From Benincasa hispida (Eukaryota; Streptophyta; Magnoliopsida; Cucurbitales; Cucurbitaceae): 64,000 nt of DNA. The translations under genes were made by a program, and so were the position numbers. Shown here one piece after another: positions 22,706 through 32,943 of this stretch (positions are counted from its first letter, which is position 1; each line of letters starts with the position of its first letter). Location of the stretch: contig NC_052355.1 of the NCBI RefSeq assembly GCF_009727055.1, forward strand, positions 5,336,542 to 5,400,541, in the 5' to 3' direction. The notes beneath the pieces are model-generated. The model was not told the origin of the DNA. It worked only from the letters and a program-made list of their open reading frames with translations, and did not search any database.

Positions 22706-24179
22706 TGTAAACTTGAAATGTGTCTCTTACTTATATCATGCAGACAAATATGAATACGGATGAATGAATCATACAAGCTCATGTTGCCAAAAACTTGATG
22801 ACGTAAAGATGGAAATGGAATGTGGATGTTGTGTTATGCATTACTACTTCTAGATATATGCATTGTTAACTATATGTTTGTAGTATGCTATGGAGTAATG
22901 CGTTGTCACAAGTTTCCTTGCGCTGAAACCAAGTACAATGCAAGTTTCTCAGTGTAATCTGAGGTCGAACATAGGGATTGTTCTCGTTAATGTGTTACTT
23001 TCAACCCTCTCTCGATAGGCGGAATAGCATCTTCACTTCTGCTCTCACAGGTGAAGATGCCGTCTAGCATGCTTTGACTAAACATAATTATTTCCTTAAC
23101 CCAATTAATTTACTTGCTTAATTCTTGCTATTACCCAGGGGATTAAGAAAATGTCATGGAGAAAATGAATTATGAGTGAATGGAAATAGACAGAGAGATG
23201 ATAATGGAAAAGATCATAACATTCAATACTAAAATTAAGTACTAAAATTAAGCATCGATGCATGGTGTGAATGAAAGACTAAGAAGATGAATACAAGTGA
23301 TGATAAAAAGATAGAAACAAATACAGAAGAGTGTCAACGTCTTGACACAGATCTTGATGAAGGTTTTGCTTGCCAGCGTGTGGTGGTGATGAAGAGGAGA
23401 GCTTCGCTCTCAGGCTTGCTCTTCTGGTAGAACTGACCTTCGTACAGAGCTTCGACAGCGGGGATTGGAAGGATTCCTTGCCCGGAGACTCACCTCTCGG
23501 CCTTGTCTCTTGATTCTTCCCAGATCTACTCTGATTAGTCGCTCAACCAGTCTCTCTCTCAGATCAGTATATACACGTTTCTATGTATTCAAGCATATCT
23601 TTCAGTGAAATTTAGAAGCTATTTATAGGTGAAGCGTGACTCACTGACTTGTGGTCCCCACTTAACTGTTATGACAGTTCCTGAAATAGTGGAGTGAATA
23701 TTCCTTCTGTTATGCAATCAATCTCGTCAGAAATGCACAACGGTCAGTGGTACATTCGTCAGACTCCTCCACAAATGCGTTGTTGCTCTTTACATCCTCG
23801 ATCGTTCGCCCACATGCGGTGTTGTTTTTTATAATCGCATGGTTGAGATTGCATTGATTGCTAAGGTCTGGATTGATTTTCACATGTGCCGTCATTGCGT
23901 TGATCGTCTATTCATTCCTGAATGATGGGTGCAATGCGACGTAGATGCGTTGTTCTTTTTATCTTGAGCCATGAACACATGCGGTGACTTGATTACCTAC
24001 AAAATAGAACAGAAACATTCCATTATACTATCGCAATGGTGTCAGTGGGTGTATTGACGACAATTTATAATTCTTGCATTTCTTAGCCAATTTCTATACA
24101 ATCGACGCAACTTTCCTTCCTTTTGGCCGCAATATCTAAATAAAACAGTATAAATAACTTGTATTTCTACAAGTTATCA
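22706..24179 (-). mobile_element. 3' LTR of element A (internally deleted)
   Basis: 1474 bases. In element orientation it runs TGATAACTTG ... AAGTTTACA. It lacks about 433 bases present in the 5' LTR; the deletion point is near 23003, where gtgttac joins ttcaaccctctc. A TATA-like TATAAAT lies at 23621-23627 (minus). Confidence 0.85.
24154..24179 (-). other. Terminal hairpin at LTR start of element A
   Basis: ATAACTTGTA, loop GAAA, TACAAGTTAT (element orientation): a perfect 10-base stem beginning two bases inside the LTR. It is also present in element B (61530-61553) and, with a mismatch, in the 5' LTR of A at 31262-31285. Confidence 0.75.
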
Positions 24180-24194
24180 CACCCCCAAATTTAG
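24180..24194 (-). other. Polypurine tract of element A
   Basis: Minus strand AAATTTGGGGGTG directly upstream of the LTR start TGATAACTTG. The identical tract is at 61515-61527 in element B. Confidence 0.8.
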
Positions 24195-25319
24195 ATATAT
24201 GCTTGTCCTCAAGCCTATCTTCTACTAAGGCAATAATGCTAAATTCCTATCCTAAATTTTGCATTGATTGGTTGCTCCGAATGCTCCATAGGAAACATTA
24301 CTTAACAGCGCAATTTCTTTCTATCCTTGATAATTCATAATAAGCCCTACTTTATTCTTCTATACAACAAATTTTTGCTCAAAATTTCTCTTCTAGTTTT
24401 AAAAAGAATGTTTACCTCTTCTTGTGAAAACAATTTGATGCAATGTGATGGTTTGATATTTTCATCATTTATTAGAGACTGTTGATTATACACCCTTCAT
24501 TTTGGCTTGTTCCCACGGGTGTCATGCAAACATCCAACTACGGTTGTGTGCCAATCTCAACTTTAACTCTTGATTCTCAGCTAAATGTTAGCTTTTGCTG
24601 GTTAGAGGAGTTGTCTCTTATTCTCTTTTATTTTCTCTCATCATTTTTTTCTCATATTGCGTTGTTCTTGGAAACCCACCTTCGTTTTGGCTTGCTCCCA
24701 CGGGTGTCGTGCGAACATCCAACTAGAGCAAATTCCTTTCACAACTTAACTCTTATCAGGTTGGGATTGTTTTTGGGTTTTCCCTTGCGCTGACATTGGA
24801 GTTTGTATGAAATAAATTTGAAATTTTTTTTTTTTTTTTTTGGAAATGGAAATAATGAACGCATTTTTCTTAATGACTGCATGCAATGTCCTCATTGCAT
24901 TGTTTGGACAGAATAGACAAACACTTAGTCAAAATTTTGAAAAGAAGGTTTGAGCAGAATGTTGAAGGATAAAAAGTAAAGCAGTGCTATGCTACGAATT
25001 AACTAACTGTTAGTAAGAAAATACAAAGTGTGGGAAATGCTACTAAGTGTATGCATATTAGCCATCATGGTAGCGCAATGAATAATGCAAAGTAAAAGAT
25101 AAAGAATATTGCAAATAATTGACAAAGGATGATAATGAAGAGGCTATCGCATACTTGAAAGAGTTTCTACTTAGTTGTATTGAAAATTAACTAAGTATAC
25201 AAGAAATCAAAAATGACGCAATACAAAATTTTTGTATTTACAAATAATCAAGTAATCAGCTTCTATACATAGAAAATAATGAATGAATGAAAAATAAAAG
25301 AATGACCGCAATAAAAAAA
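24195..25319 (-). other. 3' noncoding region of element A with a 39-base repeat pair
   Basis: No coding sequence. Two 39-base copies containing cccacgggtgtc and catccaacta lie at 24502-24540 and 24687-24725 with three mismatches. The corresponding pair exists in element B at 60996-61034 and 61154-61192. A poly-T run is at about 24820-24841. Confidence 0.6.
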
Positions 25320-28110
25320 TTGTAAAGTTATTGAGGAGGAGGAGGTTCCGGAGGAGGATTCTGATGTGGTACGCGAGGAGCTTCTTTAAAATTCAGATGC
25401 TGCTGGAGATGCGGAGGCACCATAGGACCATGAAGATACGCTGTCAGAAAGCTGAAGTATTTATGGTTGCCCTCCGCTAGTTGCCTTTGGTTCAGGTGGA
25501 TCGTATAGATGTTACGTTGAATGATCATCACCTGCCTTGTCATGGCAGCACTGTGTTGCAAATCTTCTACTCAATTTGCGGTTGGTGAGTCAGGAGCGAG
25601 GAGAAAGTTAGTAAAATGTTTGGGCAGTGGGGAAGAAGGTTCGACAGGAGGGCGAATTATCAAAGGCAAAGGGTCTAAGGGTTCTTGTTCTTGCGTTTTT
25701 CTCCTTTCCTTTGTCATCTTTGCTCTGTTTCTTTGGCTTGGGTTCTTGCGACGCATTTAAATCAATGTTGGGTCTCTTCAATGGGAGCTCGGGGCAGTGT
25801 GGGGAATCTTTGAGGAGCATCCTCAAAATCTTGATGTTTATGAGCCATGAATCTCTGGCATTGGCTCTTCATCAATACCTACACCCAATGATAGGCATAA
25901 GCTTGAAACCATCCACGGGAAGAAATACTGACCTCTTATATGTCCCACCAAAGCTCGAAGCTGTCTTGCGATCAACTGACCCACATTGATTGGAATGTCG
26001 CGTGCAATACAATATGCGGTCATGACTTGATCCCTTGAAACTGTCTTGTCATGGGAAGTTGGGTTGAGTCACCGTTTAACCAAGTATACCCAAAGCCGCG
26101 CCTCTAGAAGCAGTGTCTTGGACACCAGGGTTCGGATTCCTTTTAGGGAGACCGTCCACCGAGTGCCCGGTTGCATTAATGTCGTCAGCGCATCTTCCAT
26201 CTGCTATTCGGTAGGATCATCAATGATTTTATTACCCGGTGCATCCGGGATATCCCTCATCTGGTACAGTTCATTAATGTCCCTTGCGTTGAAAGACACC
26301 ACTTCCCCTTTTATGGTCACCGCATCTTTGGTGCCATGGAGCCGTCCATTGTAGAAGTCCCGCACTACCTTTGGAATAACTATGGCTGGGCACTAGTAAA
26401 ATGTTTCCCATCAATGTTCTACGATAACACTTGTGATCAGATCTGGTAGTGGTGTTGGTGCAGGGAAGAATCCCATTTCAATCATCATATCATCATTTTC
26501 TTTCTTCCTTGATGGATGTCTCTTAGCCAACGCGGACTCGCTACTTTCCATTACTGCTTTGCCCTTTTCCTTAGTCAACACAAGGTGGGATTTTTGCTTT
26601 TGTTCCCTTTCCCTTTTCTTGCATTGTTCCTCCTTCTCCCTCTCGACAATTTCTTTGCCCTTCTTCTCTTTTATGCGCTGAACGTTTGCTTGGCGCCTCT
26701 TCTCCTTCTCTTTTTTCTTCTTCCTTTCTTCTTCTGCTCGCTTTTTCCTTTCTTCTTCTTCCTCTTCTCTCACTTCCTTTTCAAATTCTTTTTCAAACTG
26801 CTCTGAGGCCAGCAAAATGCGCTGTTCTTCCTCGAGCTTTTTCCTTTCTTCTTCTTCCTCTTCTCTCACTTCCTTTTCAAATTCTTTTTCAAACTGCTCT
26901 GAGGCCAGCAAAATGCGCTGTTCTTCCTCGAGCTTTTTCCTTTCTTCTTCTTCCTCTTCTCTCACTTCCTTTTCAAATTCTTTTTCAAACTGCTCTGAGG
27001 CCAGCAAAATGCGCTGTTCTTCCTCGAGCTTTTTCCTTTCTTCTTCTATCGATATCTCATTGTTGCAGCACACCATCTCATCTTGTAATTTTCTTCTTCG
27101 ACTACCCTCTACGATGATTAGTTGTGCCCGCAACATTTTCTCTTTCTTTTCTACCTCCTTCTTTCTCTTTGTGATGCAACATCAAGGGGGTGATGTCTGA
27201 GTCTTCTCCATCATCAGTCGCAACCAATCTGACTTGCGTTGTTTCCTCCTCGGGTTGCACTGATTCTCTCAGTTGCGCTGACTCCCCCTTATCCATCCTT
27301 ATGGAGGTGGATTTTCCATCCAGTTCTGGGCTCTCAACCCTCTTTCTCCTCTCTTCCTCCTTCTTCAGGTGCCTTTCCTCTCGCCTGCGTTCCTTTCTTT
27401 CGCTCATTTCTTGCTTCTTCTTTAGACGGGCTTCCTCGTCTCCTTCAGCCCCTTTCTTTTTTATCTTTTTCTCTTTCTGTATTGGATGGGCTTACTCATC
27501 TCCTCCAACCCTCTTTTCTTTGATCTTCTTCTTCTTCTTCTTATCCTCAGCCACTTCCGGCTGCTTCTCCGCCACCACTTCCTCCAAAGCAACTTTGGAG
27601 GGTCCTTCATAGGATTCTATGTTAGCAGTTTCCTTAGGATCCAAGATTGCTAGAGTGCTTCTCCTTTATGCTTCCTCCATCTCCTCCTCCGAAGGCAGTG
27701 GCTAGTTCACAACCCCAGCTTCGAGCAATCCTCCTTCCTTCTCCATTTTGCTAAGTATACTCCCAAACACCTCCTTATCGTCCCTTCTCTTCTTTTCACT
27801 TTCAGAGGAAAATGTTGGGAGTGGGGTGCTTTCTAAGCTCTGCCCCCTTTTGAACTGGAGTGGTCTGACTACTAAGGGATTTTGCCGGAGTTTTCCGACG
27901 ACTGGAGAGATAGTTTGTGGCTAGGTAGCGAGACAGTAGCTTGCCGTGCAGTGAGTTGGGCTTTTGAGGGTGATAAGGGTGAAGGAAATGGTTGGGAAGA
28001 TTGGTCTGCCATGGATGACGGAGTGAGAAAGCTGGGGAATTCTTTAGGGTTTTGGGAAGGAAGAAAGTTTGGTATGTAAAAAGCTCTAGGGTTTCTGTTT
28101 GCAAAATGAA
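25320..28110 (-). pseudogene. Gag-like protein gene of element A (coiled-coil plus plant transposon domain), broken
   Basis: Read on the minus strand from about 28050 (MADQSSQPFPSPLSP). A Pro/Ser-rich start is followed by a long Lys/Glu/Arg-rich region predicted to be coiled coil (27400-26440), including three identical 32-residue repeats (ERKKLEEEQRILLASEQFEK and on) at 27029-26742. Next comes a globular part (about 26400-25840) with VVRDFYNGRL, ARDINELYQM, SLKGIRTL, INVGQLIARQL and YFFPWMVSSLCL. Those motifs resemble the 'putative plant transposon protein' domain (PF20167 type). A charged linker and a Pro-rich tail (HQNPPPEPPPPQ) end it. Several stops and frameshifts (for example near 27800, 27110, 26400 and 25830) show it is inactive. 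The role is probably structural, Gag-like, inferred from its place in the element. The same protein is encoded by element B. Confidence 0.65.
26742..27029 (-). repeat. Three identical 96-base coding repeats
   Basis: Copies at 26742-26837, 26838-26933 and 26934-27029 look identical base for base, and 96 is a multiple of three, so each adds 32 residues to the coiled coil in frame. Identity inside an otherwise decayed gene implies recent expansion or copying errors in assembly. Confidence 0.9.
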
Positions 28111-29350
28111 GCAAATAAATGACCTAAGACGAAGAGTACAGAAATTATAAGTTAGGCCTTGATGGGCCCAACGCGAATTCGTCGGTGGCAGGCCTCGAGT
28201 TACTCAAAAAGCCTGTCGCCGCGTTCCTCTAATTTATGAATTTGCAGAGTCGTACGTCCTTTCATCTGCAGATTCATCATGTCCTTGGAAGCTGAAGCGG
28301 TTGTACTTCTCAATTTTCAAAAAGAAATTTCTTTGGTGTCTTATTTGGATGGGTGTAAAGTTAAGAATTAACACAATGAATCCATCAATGCAAATGCATC
28401 TTTGCTGAGGACGGGCAACAACACATGTATCATCACAACACACCTCTTAACTCAACGCATTTCTGGAGGACGGGTGCATGGTATTTCTACCAGCGCAACA
28501 CTACCTCAACATAGTGTGTTTTTTATAAGGACGGGCTAACAATACACACGAGCGCAATACACCCATAAATGCAATGCATTTGGGTTGGATGAATGCAAAG
28601 TGTATCTTGTTATTGCAAGATGCACCCATCATCGCAATGCATATCGGATGTGTTTTATTATTAAAATTTATTTCATTTTATTTTATTTTTATTTTTTTTC
28701 ATCAACGCAAGTCACAAGGACTTTGCGGTATTAATTTTCTACTTAACCAATCATTCACCAAAATTAAGGTATAACGCATTTAATACAGAAAAGTAGAGAA
28801 ATTAAAGAGAGCACGGAAATAAACGCAAGTGAATTAAATGAGAATTGAATTCATAAAGCATTAAAAGAAAATTTAAAGAAGCATTAAATTAAAAAATTCA
28901 TGAAGTAATAAATTCAGAAAGCAGGTAAACATAGAATTTAAAGATATGGACCGGAAGACAATTTCCATGATTAGCGCAATCCACACCTCCGCAGGCGATC
29001 AAGCTTGCCTGCACAATGCCATCATGTACATTGTTCACCTCCTTGCCTCATCCCGCAATAGGAACGGGAAGAGATGCAATCTAGTTCCTTCGGGAGTCAC
29101 ACCAGGCATGGAGAATGCGTTGCACATCTCCTACAAACCATGCATTCTCCGCAACCGTAGGTCTTGAAATTCCAGCGCTTAATCTGGTTATGATGTGCTC
29201 CTACGCGAAAAGTACACCTAATCTCTGGGTGAGCTTAGAATTTCTAGATCACTCCAGTACTCAGAAGTCGTTAGCCTGCTCTTTGCGATAAACAGACAGT
29301 ACAAAGAGATCTGTCCTGCACATACTACAAAAATACTCAGCACTAACCGT
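28111..29350 (-). other. 5' leader of element A, noncoding
   Basis: Between primer site and Gag-like gene. It contains many gcaatgcat and aacgca words, like the LTRs of this family, and no long ORF. It is long for a leader but not unusual for Athila/Tat-type elements. Confidence 0.5.
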
Positions 29351-29357
29351 TACCAAT

Positions 29358-29374
29358 CCCCGACAACGGTGCCA
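29358..29374 (-). other. Primer-binding site of element A
   Basis: Minus strand TGGCACCGTTGTCGGGG, six bases downstream of the 5' LTR end. It closely resembles the TGGCGCCGTTGCCGGGG site of many plant Athila/Tat elements, which pairs with the 3' end of tRNA-Asp. Confidence 0.7.
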
Positions 29375-29380
29375 TAAACT

Positions 29381-31287
29381 TGTAAACTTGAAATGCGTCT
29401 CTGACGTACAACATGCAGACAAATATGAATACGGATGAATGAATCATACAAGCTCATGTTTCCATAAACTTGATGACGTAAAGATGGAAATGGAATATGG
29501 ATGCTGTGTTATGCATTATACTACTAGATATATGCATTGTTAACTATATGCTTGTAGTATGCTATGGAGTAATGCGTTGTCATAAGTTTTCTTGTGCTGA
29601 AACCAAGTATAATTCCAACGTAAGTTTCTCAGAGTAATCCGATGTCGAACACAAGGATTCTTTTCATTAATGTGTTACTTGTGTGATACATGCGACCGGT
29701 TATTACAATTAATAAAGAATTGGTGTTTATACAAGTATCTAAAGTTGTGGTAAAATAAAGTTGGGTTGATAAACTAAATTGCGATGAAAATAAACCTACG
29801 CTAATGTGATAGAAGATAGAAGATACATGATATACATGATACTGAGTTTGAGACTGACTGTGAAGTTTATACAAAGGATCTTGGTATGCGATGGCAAGTC
29901 TTTAGGGATGAATCAGAAACGGGGAAGGATAAATAGTAAAAACATCGCAAGTTTTTTAATTGCATTAAAGATACAACTAAGGTTCCGCTTTCCCTTGGCG
30001 TACACCTCTCGGTGATCAGCCGCGTTCCCATATCTCTATGGTGAAACAAGGATGAACGTGATGAACGCAAGGTTGCTTCCATCTCTTGAAGTACTTCTCG
30101 TTTTAGTTAATGCATTCTTCCAACCCTCTCTCGATAGGCGGAATAGCATCTTCACTTTTGCTCTCACAGGTGAAGATGCCGTCTTGCATGCTTTGACTAA
30201 ACATAATTATTTCCTTAACCCAATTAATTTACTTGCTTAATTCTTGCTATTACCTAGGGGATTAAGAAAACGTCATGGAGAAAATGAATTATGGGTGAAT
30301 GGAAATAGAGAGAGAGATTATAATTGAAATGATCATAACATTCAATACTAAGATTAAGCGTCGATACATGGTGTGAATGAAAGACTAAGAAGATGAATAC
30401 AAGTGATGATAAAGAGATAGAAACAAATACAGAAGAGTGTCAACGTCTTGACACAGATCTTGACGAAGGTTTTGCTTGCCGGCGTGTGGTGGTGATGAAG
30501 AGGAGAGCTTCCCTCTCAGGTTTGCTCTTCTGGTAAAACTGACCTTCGTACAGAGCTTCGACGGCGGGGATCGGAAGGATTTCTTGCTCGGAGACTCACT
30601 TCTCGGCCTTGTCTCTTGATTCTTCCCGGATCTACTCTAATTAGTCGCTTAACTAGTCTCTCTCTTAGATCAGTATATACACGTTTCTATGTATTCAAGC
30701 ATATCTTTCAGTGAAATTTCATAAGCTATTTATAGGTGAAGCTTGACTCTCTGACTTGTGGTCCCCACTTAACTGTTATGGTAGTTCCTAAAATGGTGGA
30801 GTGAATATTCTTTCTGTTACGCAATCAATCTTGTCAGAAATGCACAATAGTTAGCTGTACATTTGTAAGAATCCTCCGCAAATGCATTGTTGCTCTTTAC
30901 ATCCTCGATCGTTCGGCCGCATGCGGTGTTGTTTTTGATAACCACATGCGGTTGAGATTGTGTTGATCGCTAAGCTCTTGATCGATTGTCGCATGCGCCG
31001 TCATTGCGTTGATCATCTATTCATTCCTAAATAATGGGCGCAATGCGACGTAGATGCATTGTTCTTTTTATCTTGAGCCATGAACGCATGCGGTGACTTG
31101 ATTCCCTGCAAAACAGAACAAAACATTCTATTCTACCATTGCAATGGTGTCAGTAGGTGTATTGACGACAATTTATAATTCTTGCATTTCTTAGCCAATT
31201 TCTATACAATCGACGCAACTTCCTTTCCTTTTGGCCCCAATATCTAAATAAAACAGTATAAATAACTTGTATTTCTATAAGTTATTA
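29381..31287 (-). mobile_element. 5' LTR of element A (full length)
   Basis: 1907 bases. The first bases in element orientation are TAATAACTTATAGAAA, so the expected TGAT start has mutated to TAAT. TATAAAT at 30728-30734 (minus) in the setting cacctataaatagctt is the likely promoter. By eye it is roughly 90-95% identical to the 3' LTR outside the deletion, so insertion is not very recent. Confidence 0.85.
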
Positions 31288-31292
31288 ATGTA
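31288..31292. other. Target-site duplication of element A, right
   Basis: ATGTA, matching 22701-22705. Removing element A and one ATGTA restores the reading order of the copia gene, KRTRVYI to LVYGSKDLIL. Confidence 0.85.
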
Positions 31293-32790
31293 GACCCTCG
31301 TTCTTTTTAGATACTTGAGGATATTCTCAATGGCAATCCAACAATCAAATCTTGGTTTAGACTTATGTTTACTTACTATCCCCACCACATAGCAAATGTC
31401 AGGTTTAGTACATAACATCGCATACACTAGGCTGTCAACAGCCAATGCACAGGGGATTCGTCTCATTTCCTCAACTTCTTGATATGTCTTAAGACACTAT
31501 TCCTTACACAATATAACTTCATGTTTAAAAGGGAGTAAACCCTTATTCGAGTTCTGCATCGAAAATTTGACAAGCATTTTGTCAATGTATGATGCCTGAG
31601 CAAAACTAGCAATTTTTTCTTTCGATCTCCAAATATCTGAATGTCGAGAAAAAATTTCATCTCTCTCAAATATTTCATTTGGAATTGGGTCGCTAGCTAA
31701 TTCTTAATTTTAGTTAGTAGACCTACATCATTCCCAATGAGTAGAATATCATCTATATACAACACTAGAAAAGTTAATAAACTATTGATGATTCACTTGT
31801 AAGCACCAGGCTCATCAATATTTTGATCAAAGCCATATGATTTGGTAGCAGTATCAAATCTTATATGCCAAGATCAAGAAGCTTGCTTCAATCCATAGAT
31901 GGACCGATTAATCTTGCAAACCTTTTGCTCTTGACCCTGCGTTATGAATCTCTCAAACAGCTCCGTATAGATAGTCTTCTCAAGATTGCCATTTGGAAAA
32001 GTAGGTTTGACGTCCATTTACCATATCTCATAGTCATAATATGAGGCAATGGATAAGAGGATATGGATAGACTGTAACATGGTAACAGGTGAGAAAGTCT
32101 TCTCATAATCGACTCCCTCTACTTGAGTATAACTCTTTGCCACAATTCTAGCCTTGAAGGGTTGCACCTTTCCATCAGCACCCCATTTCTCTTGTAGATC
32201 CATTTTCAACCTATAGGTTTTTTCTCATTACGTTGCTCTACAAGATCCTAAAAAGAATTGAAGTACAATTTCAAGATCCATAGTTTTGATCCATTCATCT
32301 TTGTCAACACCCTCCATTGCCTTCTTGTAAAGTGGATCCTTAACATCTCCATCAGCAACCATAGTTAGGATTTCTGTTAAACCCATATAACAAACAGGTG
32401 GGTTCGCAACCCTTCCACTACGTCGAGGTTCCCTCAATAATTGAGGTGGATGTGATTTACTAGATGAACCAACTTCAACAACTCTTGTTGACGTGTTGAA
32501 TTCTTCAACAACACTTGTTGAAGGTTCAATAGTTTCTTTGGATTGTTCATTCAACACAATCTTATTGCAGGGCTTATGCTCCCTTATGTGGTCCTTTTAT
32601 AAAAAAGTAGCGTTTGTTGATACAAACACTTTATTTTTGTTAGCATCATAGAAATAACCACCTCTTGTTCGTTTAGGGTATCCTACAAACAAGCACAATT
32701 TTGAATGAGGTTCAAGTTTCTTAGGATTTGCCTCAAGCACATATGTTGGGCAACTCCAGATTCGAAAATGACATAAACTACCTTTACGAC
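31293..32790 (-). pseudogene. Ty1/copia integrase C-terminus and reverse transcriptase, fragment of the nested copia
   Basis: In minus orientation the order is: integrase end (GSLCHFRIWSCPTYVLEANP, KLCLFVGYPKRTRGGYFYD; 32790-32590), a linker (PRRSGRVANPPVCYMGLTE; about 32430), then RT: KARIVAKSYTQVEGVDYEKT (32160), SIYGLKQASWSW, and LVLYIDDILLIGND with the catalytic YIDD at 31748-31759. After that comes MRRIPCALAVDSLVYAMLCT, the lead into RNase H. The catalytic YIDD survives, but many frameshifts and stops break the gene. The end of this pol is on the other side of element A (22160-22700). Confidence 0.85.
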
Positions 32791-32943
32791 TGATGACATG
32801 CAGAAATGCATGTCATCTTAGGCTTTTTATTTAGAATTATGAGGATTGTTAAGCATAATATGCGACAATTATGTTAGGAATTCATGAGAAAATGAGTTTG
32901 CGTCGTTCAGCGCCAAGAATCTCGGCTAACCCACTATTTGTGA
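32791..32943 (+). mobile_element. LTR-start fragment of a gypsy-like family with terminal hairpin
   Basis: Begins TGATGACATGCA, loop GAAA, TGCATGTCATC, an 11-base perfect stem, exactly where the copia integrase reading frame stops. The layout (TGAT, hairpin, GAAA loop) is that of the LTR starts of elements A and B, and gtttgcgtcgttcagcgcc recalls their sequence. It breaks off before the LTR-2 tail at about 32944. Confidence 0.4.

Larger units (their letters stand above)
22706..31287 (-). mobile_element. Element A: non-autonomous LTR retrotransposon inserted in copia
   Basis: An 8582-base minus-strand element bounded by ATGTA on both sides. It has two LTRs (29381-31287 and 22706-24179), a primer site next to the 5' LTR (29358-29374), a purine tract next to the 3' LTR, and an internal region of 5.2 kb. 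The only coding content recognised is a broken Gag-like gene (25320-28110). No reverse transcriptase, RNase H or integrase motif was seen. Its relative on the plus strand (element B, 58994 on) shares LTR, purine tract, the same protein and the same 3' noncoding repeats. The LTR sequence and tRNA-Asp-like primer site suggest the Athila/Tat side of Ty3/gypsy. Mobility would depend on proteins from another element. Confidence 0.8.

Noticed and set aside
26433..27612. Plus-strand ORFs rich in Phe, Leu and Ser opposite the Gag-like gene
   Set aside because: They mirror the Lys/Glu-rich codons of the minus-strand gene; no start context, domain or conservation of their own.
29806..30240. ORFs within the 5' LTR of element A
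   Set aside because: They lie in an LTR with clear borders, lack domains, and are not kept in the sister LTRs.
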